DNA of 64,000 nt from Hyphobacterium sp. SN044 (GCF_021864465.1 NZ_JAKKUV010000007.1:45521-109520); one strand, 5' to 3'; shown: positions 47,092 through 56,773, counted from the first letter of the stretch. Notes: generated from the letters alone by a model not told the origin. Made by a program: numbers and translations.

Positions 47092-47571
47092 CTAGTCGTC
47101 GTCCCCGCGCACCTGCAGCTGCATGTAGCGCTCTTCGCCGAGGCGTTCGATCAGGCCCAGCTGGGTCTCGAGGAAGTCGATATGCTCTTCCTCGGACTTC
47201 AGAATCTCGTCGAGCAGCTGGCGCGAGACATAGTCCTTCGCGCTCTCGCAGTATTCGATCGCGGCGATATAGGTCGGGTGGGCGTTGCGCTCGGCGCGAA
47301 GGTCGCACTCGAGGCATTCCTTGACCGTCTCGCCGATATAGATGCGGCCGAGATCCTGGACGTTGGGCAGGCCTTCGAGGAAGAGGATCCGCTCGATCAG
47401 CGCATCGGCGTGCTTCATCTCGTCGATCGATTCGTCGTATTCGATTTTGGCGAGCCGGGCGAAGCCCCAGTCCTTGAACATGCGGGCATGCAGGAAATAC
47501 TGGTTGATGGTCGCCAGTTCGAGCTTCAGCGCCTTGTTCAGGTGTTCGATGACGGTCGCGTCGCCCTTCAT
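47092..47571 (-). CDS. bfr: Bacterioferritin
   Basis: 159 residues. Stores iron in a 24-mer shell. All ferroxidase ligands stand at the standard positions, E18, E51, H54, E94, E127 and H130, and M52 can bind the haem between subunits. ATG 47571 is the normal start; the longer frame has an unlikely head. The bacterioferritin-associated ferredoxin gene lies 99 bp upstream on the same strand. Confidence 0.97.
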   Translation of the reverse strand: MKGDATVIEHLNKALKLELATINQYFLHARMFKDWGFARLAKIEYDESIDEMKHADALIERILFLEGLPNVQDLGRIYIGETVKECLECDLRAERNAHPTYIAAIEYCESAKDYVSRQLLDEILKSEEEHIDFLETQLGLIERLGEERYMQLQVRGDDD

Positions 47572-47670
47572 GGCTGGTCTCCTGTCGCTGCCTTGTGATT
47601 GGCCCACAACCTAGTCTTTTCCGGTCGGGGTCCAACCGGAAAACGGGTGAATGACTTGCAGGTGCTGAAA

Positions 47671-47865
47671 TTATTCGGCGGCGAGGGCGGCGGATTCGGG
47701 CTGGCGAACGGCGCTCATCAAATCGGCCATGTCATCAATGCATCGCCCGCATTTCGGGCGCGCGCCACATGTCTTGAACAGGTGCGGCACCGACTCGACC
47801 GAAGGATCTGCCGCGGCGGCGGACAGCTGGCCGTGTTTCAGCGCGTTGCAGATGCACACATACAT
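47671..47865 (-). CDS. bfd: Bacterioferritin-associated ferredoxin
   Basis: 64 residues. Delivers electrons to bacterioferritin to release iron. M-Y-V-C-I-C-N-A-L at the start and C-G-A-R-P-K-C-G-R-C in the middle supply the cysteines of the 2Fe-2S cluster in the Bfd arrangement. ATG 47865 starts exactly at this motif. It is upstream of bfr on the same strand, which supports the pairing. Confidence 0.93.
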   Translation of the reverse strand: MYVCICNALKHGQLSAAAADPSVESVPHLFKTCGARPKCGRCIDDMADLMSAVRQPESAALAAE

Positions 47866-47950
47866 GAGCGTGCCAGACCCCTTCCGATCACCACCGGATT
47901 GAGCCACACCTGCGAATGATTGTCAAACACGTTCGCAGGGCGGACGGGCG

Positions 47951-48559
47951 TCACGCGCCGGCGCTGTTCATGAAGAGCAGATAGATCAGCCGCGCATTTT
48001 CGGGCCGGTCACCGAAGGCCGGGCCTGCCGTGTGCCACAGCCAGGGGCGGAACAGGATCAGCCGGTTGAACTTCATCGGCACCCGCATGAGGTGCTCCCA
48101 CTGGCTGCGGTCCTTCGAATGCGGCTTCGAGACGCGCTCGACGAATTCCCGGTAGGAGGCAAAACCCCAGTCTGACAGATGCTTCTGGCTGTAGGGCGCG
48201 TGATCCGCGCCTGTGCCCCTGTGCCGGAAGAAGTCGGTGCCGCCCTGACAATCCTCCGGCCGGGACAGGTAATAGATGCCCGACCAGTGACACTCGTCGA
48301 CATGGATGTCGGTGTCGGAGGAATCCGAACCCAGCGTGATCCGGAACTTGCCATGATCGGGCGTGCCCGGCGCCAGCCGCTCGCCCACGATCGTCTCGAT
48401 CCGGGATTCCAGCTCGGGAAGCCGCAGCGGCCGGGCAGAGTTCCGCCCGGGATAATGCTCGTCCGGACCGGGTTCGGGATAGTCCAGCCCAAGCGCGATC
48501 TCCCGCAACTGCCGCGCATTCGGCAGCACGTCATCGACGACGATCAGCGACTGGAACAT
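47951..48559 (-). CDS. DUF6445 protein, 2-oxoglutarate-oxygenase-like
   Basis: 202 residues, no signal peptide. I-H-V-D-E-C-H-W-S-G-I-Y-Y-L-S carries an H-x-D pair, and L-F-R-P-W-L-W-H-T-A-G-P-A-F-G-D-R near the C-terminus supplies the distal His, as in prolyl-hydroxylase-type Fe(II)/2-oxoglutarate oxygenases. G-G-T-D-F-F-R-H-R lies between. The family is frequent in Alphaproteobacteria and often near TonB or tryptophan-halogenase genes. The substrate is unknown. Confidence 0.75.
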   Translation of the reverse strand: MFQSLIVVDDVLPNARQLREIALGLDYPEPGPDEHYPGRNSARPLRLPELESRIETIVGERLAPGTPDHGKFRITLGSDSSDTDIHVDECHWSGIYYLSRPEDCQGGTDFFRHRGTGADHAPYSQKHLSDWGFASYREFVERVSKPHSKDRSQWEHLMRVPMKFNRLILFRPWLWHTAGPAFGDRPENARLIYLLFMNSAGA

Positions 48560-48639
48560 GAAACCGGGTTACCCGCACAGCCAAATAAAGGCTGGCGAAA
48601 CTAAACCGGAACGACCCGGCGGGTCAGTTTACAACTTTG

Positions 48640-48846
48640 TTAGCTGCGGGCTGGTTCGTTGCGGCTGAAGTCCGCGGTTTCGGGCCGCATCGACTCCAGA
48701 AACAGATCCATCTGCCGCGCGAACTCGGCGCGGGTTTCTTCGGAAATCTCGATCGAATTGGCGGCCCTGTCGCGAACATGATCGGGACAAAGCCCGGCAC
48801 CTGTCGCGATTGCGAGAGCGGCAATACCGCCCAGAATCACCTTCAT
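48640..48846 (-). CDS. Small exported protein
   Basis: 68 residues with a signal peptide (V-I-L-G-G-I-A-A-L-A-I-A-T-G-A-G), then a hydrophilic helix. GGGGAGG is well placed before the ATG. Family unknown. Confidence 0.6.
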   Translation of the reverse strand: MKVILGGIAALAIATGAGLCPDHVRDRAANSIEISEETRAEFARQMDLFLESMRPETADFSRNEPARS

Positions 48847-48959
48847 CGTTACCCCTCCCCAGCGGTTCCGATAAAGTTCATTACAGGATGTTCATGTGAT
48901 TCAGTCAAGGCCGCGCCCTAGCTTTCCGGCCGAAAAGACGAATTCCGGGGAGGATTTCC

Positions 48960-51900
48960 ATGAAACGCTACCTGACCGCCGTCTCGCTGGCGGCGCTGGT
49001 TCACGCCGCCGCCTGGGCACAGGATGCCGACACCGAAGCCGCCGCACCGGAGGCGGAAGCCGAAGCGGCCGATGCCCGCTGGGACGTGGCCAATCCCCCG
49101 CTGCCGACCCGGGAAGTGACGATCAACGTCACGCAGGGCACATGGATGAGCCTCGATGTCAGCCCCGACGGTCAGACCATCGCCTTCGACATGCTGGGCG
49201 ACATTTACACCATGCCGATCACCGGCGGCCGCGCGACCTCGATCTCGTCCGGCCTGCCGTGGGAGATCCAGCCGCGCTTCTCGCCGGACGGCGCGCGCAT
49301 CGCCTTCATCTCCGACCGCGGCGGCGGCGACAATATCTGGACGATGAATGTCGACGGCTCCGACCGGCTGCAGGTGTCGAACGAGAATTTCCGCCTCTTG
49401 AACAACCCGGCCTGGTCGCCGGACGGGCAATACATCGCCGCGCGCAAGCACTTCACGACCTCGCGCTCGGCGGGGACCGGCGAGATCTGGATGTATCACG
49501 TGTCGGGCGGGTCGGGCGTGCGCCTGGTCGAGCGGCCGAGCGAGCAATTCCAGAAGGAGCTGGGCGAGCCGATCTTTTCGCCGGACGGGCGCTACGTCTA
49601 CTACACGATGAATGTGACCCCGGGTAACACCTTCATCTACGCCCAGGATTCCAACACCGACCTGTTCAACATCCTGCGCTACGATCTCGAGACCGGTGAG
49701 ACCGATACGGTCGTGTCCGGCGCGGGCGGCGCGATCCGCCCGGCGCCGTCGCCGGACGGCCGCCATATCGCCTTCGTGCGCCGCGAACGCGTGGCCGATG
49801 GTGAGGGCGACCGCCTTCAGGGCGGGCTCTGGATCCGCGATCTGAACTCCGGTCAGGAGCGCCGCATCTATTCCGGCCTCGACCCCGACAACATGGAGAC
49901 CTGGGGCGTGACCGGCATGTATCCGAACATGGACTGGATGCCGGATTCCTCCGCCATCGTCTTCTGGTCGGACGGCGAGATTCACCGCGTGAATGTCGCC
50001 AGCGGCGATGTTCAGACCATCCCGTTCGAAGTGAGCGACACCCGCACCGTGATCGACCCGCCGCGGCCGCAGGTCGAAGTCGCTCCGGCGACGTTCGAGA
50101 CCCGCATGCCGCGCTTCGCCGTGGTCTCGCCGGACGGCTCCCAGGTCGTCTTTGAATCCCTCGGACGCCTCTACACGATGAACGCCGCGGGCGGCACGCC
50201 GCAGCGCTTGACGCGCTCCAATGAGGATCGCCGCGAGCTCTTCCCCTCCTGGTCGCCCGATGGCCGCACGCTTGCCTTCGTCGCCTGGACGGATGAGGGC
50301 CTCGGCTCGATCCGCACGATCTCGGCCAATGGCCGCAACGAGCGGGCCGTGACGTCGGAGCCGGGCCATTATGCCCGTCCGCGCTTCTCTCCCGATGGCC
50401 GGACGCTGGTGTTCGAAAAGGGTGAGGGCGGCTATCTGACCAGCCCGGACTGGTCGCAATCCCACGGCATATTCACCATCCCCGTCGGCGGCGGCGAGAT
50501 GCATCACGTCACCGACAGCGGGTCTTCGCCGCATTTCGCGGCATCGAACGACCGCATCTTCGTGACGCGTGGCGGCGGCGGCTCGCAAAGCCTCGTCAGC
50601 GTCAATCTCGATGGCGGCGAAGAGCGCACCCACGCCAGCGGCGAAATGGCGACCCGGTTCGAGGTTTCGCCGGACGACCGTCACCTGGCCTTCCGCCAGA
50701 ACTACGACGTCTATGTCATGCCGATGGCGCCGGGTCCGCAGAACCTCTCGGCGGCGCCGGGCGGCAATGCCGTGCCGGTCACCGAGGTCAGCGGCAATGG
50801 CGCGACCTATTATCACTGGTCGCAGGATGGCTCGCGCCTGAACTGGACGATGGGACCGGTGCTCTACACCGCCCGCACTGCCGACATGTTCCCGACCCAT
50901 CCCCGCCGCGAGGGCGAGGATGCCTTCGAATTCACGCCGCCGGAGACCGGCGTATCGCTGTCGATGACGGTGAATGCGGACATTCCGAGCGGCGCCGTCG
51001 CCCTGACCGGCGCGCGCATCATCACCATGTCGGACGATCAGGGCGGCGTGATCGAGAACGGCACGATCGTGATCGAGAACAATCGCATCGCCGCCGTCGG
51101 CGCTGCCGACGCGGTCGAAATCCCGGCCGGCGCGCAGACCGTCGATGTCGCGGGCCGCACCATCGTGCCGGGCTATATCGATGCGCACGCGCACGGCCCG
51201 CAGGGCACGGATGACCTGATCCCGCAGCAGAACTGGTCGGCGATCGCCCACCTCGCCTTCGGTGTCACGACCATCCACGACCCGTCCAACGCGGCGAGCC
51301 AGATCTTCGCGGCGAGCGAACTGCAGCGGGCCGGCGATTATCTCGCCCCGCGCCTCTACTCGACCGGCGAGATCGTCTATGGCGCCCGCGCCGCCTCGGT
51401 CTATGCCCAGATCGACGACATCGACGATGCCCGCGAGCACGTCTTCCGCCTGCAGGCGCAGGGCGCGCACTCGATCAAGAACTACAACCAGCCGCGCCGT
51501 GACCAGCGCCAGCAGGTCGTGGCCGCCGCGATCGAGGCCGATCTGGCCGTCGTCGCGGAAGGCGGGTCGAACTACCACATGGACATGGCGATGGTGGCCG
51601 ACGGCAATACGTCGATCGAGCACAACATCCCGACTGCCCGCATCTATGACGACGTCCTCCAGATGTGGTCGCAGACCCATGTGGCCAGCACGCCGACCCT
51701 GGTCGTGACCTATGGCGGTCTCGCCGCCGACCCGTACTGGACCCAGGCGACCGATGTCTGGCGTCACCCGATCCTGTCGCAGCACGTGCCGCCGCGAATT
51801 TTGCAGGCCGCGACCGTGCGCCGGACCACCGCGCCGGAGGAGGATTTCGTCGATGACGATGCCGCCGCTGTCGCGCGCCAGCTCGCCGATGCCGGCGTGA

Positions 51901-52226
51901 TGGTGTCGATCGGGGCGCATGGCCAGCGCGAAGGCCTCGCCGCGCACTGGGAGATGTGGTCCTTCGTCCGGGGTGGCTGGACGCCGCTTCAGGCGCTTCA
52001 GGCCGCGACCGTGACGCCTGCGGAATTCCTCGGCTTCACCGATATCGGCCGCCTCGAACCGGGCATGCTGGCCGACCTCGTCGTGCTGACCGCCAACCCG
52101 CTCGACGACATCCAGAACACCGACGACATCGAATACATCATGCTCAATGGCCGGATGTACGATCCCGTCACCATGGATGAAGTCGTCACGGGCGATGCCG
52201 AACGTTCGCCCTATTTCTGGGAGTAG
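48960..52226 (+). CDS. Exported beta-propeller amidohydrolase
   Basis: 1088 residues with a signal peptide (A-A-L-V-H-A-A-A-W-A). Residues about 55-640 contain many TolB/PD40-like blades, each with a W/F-S-P-D-G-x-x-I/L-A-F pattern. From about 675 to the end there is an amidohydrolase-superfamily metal site: D-A-H-A-H-G gives the first two His, S-I-K-N-Y-N-Q holds the lysine, and S-I-E-H-N another His. A-T-V-T-P-A-E-F-L-G and G-R-L-E-P-G-M-L-A-D-L-V-V-L are the usual family ends. It probably acts on a peptide- or urea-like compound outside the cytoplasm. It is followed 12 bp later by the DUF3108 gene. Confidence 0.9.
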   Translation: MKRYLTAVSLAALVHAAAWAQDADTEAAAPEAEAEAADARWDVANPPLPTREVTINVTQGTWMSLDVSPDGQTIAFDMLGDIYTMPITGGRATSISSGLPWEIQPRFSPDGARIAFISDRGGGDNIWTMNVDGSDRLQVSNENFRLLNNPAWSPDGQYIAARKHFTTSRSAGTGEIWMYHVSGGSGVRLVERPSEQFQKELGEPIFSPDGRYVYYTMNVTPGNTFIYAQDSNTDLFNILRYDLETGETDTVVSGAGGAIRPAPSPDGRHIAFVRRERVADGEGDRLQGGLWIRDLNSGQERRIYSGLDPDNMETWGVTGMYPNMDWMPDSSAIVFWSDGEIHRVNVASGDVQTIPFEVSDTRTVIDPPRPQVEVAPATFETRMPRFAVVSPDGSQVVFESLGRLYTMNAAGGTPQRLTRSNEDRRELFPSWSPDGRTLAFVAWTDEGLGSIRTISANGRNERAVTSEPGHYARPRFSPDGRTLVFEKGEGGYLTSPDWSQSHGIFTIPVGGGEMHHVTDSGSSPHFAASNDRIFVTRGGGGSQSLVSVNLDGGEERTHASGEMATRFEVSPDDRHLAFRQNYDVYVMPMAPGPQNLSAAPGGNAVPVTEVSGNGATYYHWSQDGSRLNWTMGPVLYTARTADMFPTHPRREGEDAFEFTPPETGVSLSMTVNADIPSGAVALTGARIITMSDDQGGVIENGTIVIENNRIAAVGAADAVEIPAGAQTVDVAGRTIVPGYIDAHAHGPQGTDDLIPQQNWSAIAHLAFGVTTIHDPSNAASQIFAASELQRAGDYLAPRLYSTGEIVYGARAASVYAQIDDIDDAREHVFRLQAQGAHSIKNYNQPRRDQRQQVVAAAIEADLAVVAEGGSNYHMDMAMVADGNTSIEHNIPTARIYDDVLQMWSQTHVASTPTLVVTYGGLAADPYWTQATDVWRHPILSQHVPPRILQAATVRRTTAPEEDFVDDDAAAVARQLADAGVMVSIGAHGQREGLAAHWEMWSFVRGGWTPLQALQAATVTPAEFLGFTDIGRLEPGMLADLVVLTANPLDDIQNTDDIEYIMLNGRMYDPVTMDEVVTGDAERSPYFWE

Positions 52227-52238
52227 TCTGACGCCGTC

Positions 52239-53048
52239 ATGATCGCCCGCCCCGCCCTCGTCCCGATCGCCGCGCTCACCGCGCTGTGCTGGACGCCGGG
52301 CGCGGGCGGCGACAATGCTCCTGCACCGCAGGGTGAAACCCTGCGCCTCACCGCGACCTATTCCACTTCGGTCCTGATCTTCCCGGTCGGGCGGATCGAC
52401 GTGACCGCCGAGGTCGCGGGCGGCCGTTATGCCGCCGATGCCCATGTCGAAGCGGCGGGGCTGGCCGCGCTCTTCACCGATTTCGAGATCGACAGCGAGG
52501 TCGAGGGCCGGATGGACGGCCTGGCCCCGCGCCCGGACCGCTATGGCCATGTCGAGCGCACAGGCAACAAGGTCCGCACGGTCGAAGTGGGGTTCGGGAC
52601 CGGCGTGGCGCAGCCGAGCGCCGAGCCGCCCTTCTCCTCATGGGGCGAGCCGCCGGCCAGCGAGGCCGACCGCACCGGTACGATCGACCCGATGACGGCG
52701 GTGCTCTTCCTGTCCCAATCCCTCGCCGAGGCGGGGGGCGAGCCCTGCACCGGCAGCCTGCCCGTCTTCGACGGCAAGCAGCGCTACAATCTGAACCTCA
52801 CCGCCCGGGGCACGGAAGAGATCCGCACGCGCGGCTGGCGCGGCGAGGCGCTGGTCTGCGATGCCTATTACGAACCGGTCTCCGGCTATGACCCCGAAGA
52901 CTGGCCGGAGCCGGGCGAGACAAGCCATCCGCTGCGCCTGTGGATCGCGCCGGTCGGCGATGGGGCGGCTTTCATCCCGGTCCGCGCCCACACGCGCGCA
53001 GGCTTCGGCGGCGTCACCATCGAAGCCCGCGAGATCACGCTGCGCTGA
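52239..53048 (+). CDS. DUF3108 protein, exported
   Basis: 269 residues with a signal peptide. The body is beta-rich: L-T-A-T-Y-S-T-S-V-L-I-F-P-V-G-R-I-D-V-T-A-E, D-G-K-Q-R-Y-N-L-N-L-T and a final G-G-V-T-I-E-A-R-E-I-T-L fit the DUF3108 pattern, likely a periplasmic lipocalin-like or chaperone-like barrel. Function unknown. It follows the amidohydrolase closely and is convergent with the DUF305/LVIVD gene, the two stops being adjacent. Confidence 0.82.
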   Translation: MIARPALVPIAALTALCWTPGAGGDNAPAPQGETLRLTATYSTSVLIFPVGRIDVTAEVAGGRYAADAHVEAAGLAALFTDFEIDSEVEGRMDGLAPRPDRYGHVERTGNKVRTVEVGFGTGVAQPSAEPPFSSWGEPPASEADRTGTIDPMTAVLFLSQSLAEAGGEPCTGSLPVFDGKQRYNLNLTARGTEEIRTRGWRGEALVCDAYYEPVSGYDPEDWPEPGETSHPLRLWIAPVGDGAAFIPVRAHTRAGFGGVTIEAREITLR

Positions 53049-55550
53049 TCAGCCCAGCGTGGCGGCGATGCCCTCGAGATTGAAGCGCAACTCCTCAAGC
53101 CGGTTTTGCGTGATGGCGTCCCCGGCGTCGGCCGGCATGTCACCCGCCAGCGCGTTGAGTTCGGCCGCAAGGCCGGCGTCCGTCTCGCCGGCTTCGACGA
53201 TCGTCAGGGCACGTTGCAGGGCCTCGCCGATCGCGGCGGCCATGCCGGCATCGAGCGTCTCCGAACGGTTCAGCTGGTCGAGATAGGCCAGCGCCACGAC
53301 CGGGTGGTCGGGCCATGTCACCGGGAATTGCTGCTGCGGGTTGAACACCGCGCCCTGGTCGCCAAGGCGGGCGGCCGCGATCTCGTTCTCCGACAGGAAT
53401 TCGCTGGGCGCGAGTTCGAACACGTCGAGGCCGCGCACGATCTCGGTCGCGTAGATCCGCCCGTCATACCAGTAGGACGACCAGTAACCGCCCAGCACCA
53501 TCGTGTCGGGGTCGATCGGTCCGCGGTCGAAATAGCCGATCTCGACCGGGTTCGACGTGTCGGTGAAATCGATCACCGAGATGCCGCCCTGATACCAGGA
53601 CTGCACGAAGATATCGCGGCCCGGCACCGGGATGATCGACCCGTTATGGGCGACGCAATTCTCTTCCTCGCTCTGCGCGGCGGGCAGCTTGTAATGGCTG
53701 GCGAAGACCAGCTGGCCGTCGACCACGTCGTAGAAGGCGTTCGCGCCCCAGTTCATCGGGTCCTGCGCGCGGCAGCGCGGACGTCCGCCCCCGCCCCACT
53801 CGTCGGTGAACAACACGGTCGTGCCGTCATTGTTGAAGGTGGCGGAGTGCCAGTAGGCAAAGCCGGTATCGGACACCGCATCGATCCGGCGCGGCGCGCG
53901 CGGATCGGAAATGTCCATGATGATGCCATTGCCCGAGCACGCCCCGGCGGCGAGGTTCAGCGACGGGAAGACGGTGATGTCATGGCATTCGTCGGTGACG
54001 CTGGTGGTCTGCGTGCCGTCGCCATGATCCCCGCCGCGCCACAGCCCGGCGAGCGCGCCGGTCTCGTCATCGGCGAAGACGGCGGGGCTGTCGACGATCC
54101 GCGCCTGCGACGGATCGGCGACCGGAATCTCGATCACGTCGATGCGGAAGAGGGCGGTGCGTTCGTCGCCGATATTCCCGTCGACGCAGCCGGCCAGTTC
54201 TTCCTCGTCGCGGACCGAGGACGTGCCGGAATTATAGACCACGATCACCCCGTCCGGATCCGGGCCGGACACGACGGAATGGGTGTGCGAGCCGCGGCAG
54301 GTCTGCACCTGGCCGACCTGGACCGGGATCAGCGGATCGGAAATGTCGAAGATGCGCAGCCCGCGGAAACGCTCGGCGCTGACGTCCTCGTCAACGCCCT
54401 GCAGCCCGCAATCCACGCGGCCGCGCGTCTGCTCCACCGACATGATCAGCAGGTCGCCGACGATCGACACATCGCCCTGGCCGCCGGGGCAGACGACGGA
54501 CGAGATCAGTTGCGGTTCCGCCGCTTCGCCGAGGCGGTAGAGGTTGAAGCCGTGATAATTCCCGACCGCCATCAAACTGCCGGCAAAGGCCATGTCGGTG
54601 TTGGAGAAACTGAGGAAGGGCGCGCGCTCGCCGAAGCGGCGGCGCGGTTCATCACCCTCATCTTCCCCCCCATCTTCACCGGCTTCATCCGCGTCTTCCC
54701 CGTCATCTTCGTCATCTTCCAGCACCGGGGGCAGGCCCGACGGATTGGCCGGATCGAAGAAGCCGGTCGGTTTCGGCAGGCTGGCGACCAGCGTCAGGTT
54801 GGAAATCGCCTCGCCCGCGTCGCGGAAGCCGGCGGAAAGGCCGACGCGCGGGTCTTCCGACAGATCGCCGAGCAGGGCCGTCATCCGGCGGATTTCGGAG
54901 CGCTGCTCATTCTTCACGTCGGTGACGAAATCGAGCAGCACCGGGTCATAGGCGGAGCCGGGGCGGGAGAGCAGCTCGTCGACCATGGTCACCGCACCTT
55001 CGTGGTGGGCGATCATCAGCCGCAGGAAGAGCCGGTCGAACTCCGTCCCGTCCGCCGCGGCCAGTTCCGCCATCTCTTCCGGGCTCGCCATCCCGTCCAT
55101 CATGGCGTGCTGGCCGTGCATGGCATGGCCGCCATGGTGCCCGGTCTGAGTATCGGCATGGGCGTTGGCCGGGTCGGGTGCGTCCTCGCCGCGCTCGGTC
55201 AGCCAGCCTCTCATGAAGGCGATCTCGTCGTCCTGCGAGGCATCGATCCGGCCCGCCGCGGTGACGATCTCCGGATTGTTGGTCCGGTCCTCGACCAAGG
55301 CCGCCATCTCCACCGCCTGCCAGTGATGCAGGATCATGTTCTGCATGAAGCGCACATCGTCCTGCGAGTAGCGGTTGTCGGCGATCCGCGTCGCCTCGTC
55401 GGGCGTCAGCGTGCGCCCCGCCTGACCCGGCGCGCCGGGCTGGACGATGGGAATGTCGGCTTGCGTTTCTTGCGCCACCGCGCCTGCGGCGATCAGGACG
55501 GACGCGAAACCGCCCGCCAGACAGGCGGACTTGAAGGAACGGATCGGCAT
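53049..55550 (-). CDS. DUF305 plus LVIVD-repeat exported protein
   Basis: 833 residues with a signal peptide. Residues about 55-215 carry two ferritin-like DUF305 halves: F-M-Q-N-M-I-L-H-H-W-Q-A-V-E-M-A and L-R-L-M-I-A-H-H-E-G-A-V-T-M-V, with a Met/His-rich loop between (H-A-M-H-G-Q-H-A-M-M). An acidic linker rich in Glu and Asp (about 275-300) follows, then a beta-propeller made of LVIVD repeats (L-R-I-F-D-I-S-D-P, I-S-V-I-D-F-T-D-T-S-N-P) up to about 760. The His/Met-rich part suggests copper or another metal. Full function unknown. Confidence 0.85.
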   Translation of the reverse strand: MPIRSFKSACLAGGFASVLIAAGAVAQETQADIPIVQPGAPGQAGRTLTPDEATRIADNRYSQDDVRFMQNMILHHWQAVEMAALVEDRTNNPEIVTAAGRIDASQDDEIAFMRGWLTERGEDAPDPANAHADTQTGHHGGHAMHGQHAMMDGMASPEEMAELAAADGTEFDRLFLRLMIAHHEGAVTMVDELLSRPGSAYDPVLLDFVTDVKNEQRSEIRRMTALLGDLSEDPRVGLSAGFRDAGEAISNLTLVASLPKPTGFFDPANPSGLPPVLEDDEDDGEDADEAGEDGGEDEGDEPRRRFGERAPFLSFSNTDMAFAGSLMAVGNYHGFNLYRLGEAAEPQLISSVVCPGGQGDVSIVGDLLIMSVEQTRGRVDCGLQGVDEDVSAERFRGLRIFDISDPLIPVQVGQVQTCRGSHTHSVVSGPDPDGVIVVYNSGTSSVRDEEELAGCVDGNIGDERTALFRIDVIEIPVADPSQARIVDSPAVFADDETGALAGLWRGGDHGDGTQTTSVTDECHDITVFPSLNLAAGACSGNGIIMDISDPRAPRRIDAVSDTGFAYWHSATFNNDGTTVLFTDEWGGGGRPRCRAQDPMNWGANAFYDVVDGQLVFASHYKLPAAQSEEENCVAHNGSIIPVPGRDIFVQSWYQGGISVIDFTDTSNPVEIGYFDRGPIDPDTMVLGGYWSSYWYDGRIYATEIVRGLDVFELAPSEFLSENEIAAARLGDQGAVFNPQQQFPVTWPDHPVVALAYLDQLNRSETLDAGMAAAIGEALQRALTIVEAGETDAGLAAELNALAGDMPADAGDAITQNRLEELRFNLEGIAATLG

Positions 55551-55640
55551 GTCTCACTCCCCGAGGCAATTATCCTTGCCCGGAAAGCTAGCATGGGAGG
55601 CGGGGGCGGCAAGAAAAGCCGGTGCCGGAACTGAAAATCG

Positions 55641-55684
55641 AGGAGAAAGAATGGAGCGGGCGATGAGATTCGAACTCACGACAT
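55641..55684. repeat. Left copy of 44-bp direct repeat (att-like, tRNA-Gly 3' fragment)
   Basis: Identical over 44 bp to 60812-60855. On the minus strand it corresponds to the T-arm, acceptor 3' strand and CCA of tRNA-Gly plus 11 bp beyond, so it is a tRNA 3' remnant left by site-specific integration. The sequences diverge on both sides (G versus A before, C versus T after). Confidence 0.93.
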
Positions 55685-56734
55685 CGATGTCGGCGATCGC
55701 TTTGGAAGCGCGCCATTGTGGTTACAGGACGAATCCGGTGACCGCCGTACGCCGTCGACAACAGCAATCGGCGCCCGTTTCCCTGTGAGGGCCGGAGCAA
55801 TGCGCGGCCCCTTCGGCAGTTCAGCCGCCGCCCAAGGGTGATGCCGCATCAGACGATTCTGCTCAATTCCGGAAAAGTATAATCCCCTCGCATGTCGGCA
55901 GAGCTCGAATTCTCTGTCGGCCTCCAACAGGTATTGGAGCGCCTCGTCCCATTTCCGCAATGCTATTTGACAGCGCGCTGAAGTGACCATCGCATAGGCG
56001 GCACCAATTCGGATCCCCGCCTCGGCAAAAATGGCGCGCGCCTCGACCGCTCCGTTTAATGCAGACCGATGCCGCCCCTCGCGGTGCAAGACCTCCGCTA
56101 TCCCTCGCTTCGCCCATGCAATACCGCGTCGGTCGTTAAGTCCGGAGGCGAATTCCAGGCTGAGTTCGAACCGTTTCATCGCGTTCCCGAAATCGCTTTG
56201 CCTCAAGGCGATCTGGGCCAGTCCCTGTTCAGCCCAGACGACACCGCGATAGTCTTGAACGCTTCGAAAGAGGTCTCTCAGCTCGATATGCCTTTGCGTG
56301 GCCATGCGATAGCGACCACATATCCGCAAAACCTCCGCATTTCCCGCCAGCGCATACTTCGCGGCTGTGCTGTTCCTTGCCGAAATCGCATGTTTCAAAG
56401 ATGCCGTGAAAGATACCAGCGCTGCACGATGGTCACCGAATTGCTGGAGTAGATTTCCCCTGCTCCAAGATGACCAAGCGGCTCCGTCTAGGTGGCCTGC
56501 CTGAGCAAAGGTCACACGAGCCCGGTCGATATATTCGATTACGTTATCGAACCGGCCTATTCTCCGACTTGCATTCGCTGCGGACAGGGAGACAAACGCG
56601 TATCGGATAGAGCCGCCGGTCCGCTCGATGCGGGTTAGTTCACTAACGGCTTCGGAATAGGTATCGGCATAATTGACGTCCGGCGGAATAGAGTAGTCCA
56701 AACCTTGAAATTCGGGGGCAAAAAATTTTTTCAT
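55676..56734 (-). CDS. TPR-repeat protein, last gene of the island operon
   Basis: 352 residues, soluble. Repeating helix pairs of about 40 residues with the A-x-x-x-L-G/A-x-x-A pattern run from about 30 to 290 (for example G-I-A-W-A-K-R-G-I-A-E-V-L-H-R-E-G-R-H-R), typical of tetratricopeptide repeats. The last ~50 residues are Pro/Arg/Ser-rich and unstructured. The stop codon TGA comes from the tRNA-derived repeat itself, so the true end of the gene may have been lost at insertion. It starts 39 bp after the C39-like gene. Likely a protein-protein scaffold. Confidence 0.8.
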   Translation of the reverse strand: MKKFFAPEFQGLDYSIPPDVNYADTYSEAVSELTRIERTGGSIRYAFVSLSAANASRRIGRFDNVIEYIDRARVTFAQAGHLDGAAWSSWSRGNLLQQFGDHRAALVSFTASLKHAISARNSTAAKYALAGNAEVLRICGRYRMATQRHIELRDLFRSVQDYRGVVWAEQGLAQIALRQSDFGNAMKRFELSLEFASGLNDRRGIAWAKRGIAEVLHREGRHRSALNGAVEARAIFAEAGIRIGAAYAMVTSARCQIALRKWDEALQYLLEADREFELCRHARGLYFSGIEQNRLMRHHPWAAAELPKGPRIAPALTGKRAPIAVVDGVRRSPDSSCNHNGALPKRSPTSMS

Positions 56735-56773
56735 GGTGATATGCGGTCGCTTATATATATTTCGCTCAATTTT

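Noticed and set aside
48918-52550. Long minus-strand open frame (1210 codons) opposite the amidohydrolase gene
   Set aside because: Shadow frame. The plus strand has a signal peptide, propeller repeats and a metal site.
54640-54720. Repeated TCATC/TCTTC pattern looking like a tandem repeat
   Set aside because: It encodes the Glu/Asp linker of the DUF305/LVIVD protein and is explained by its composition.
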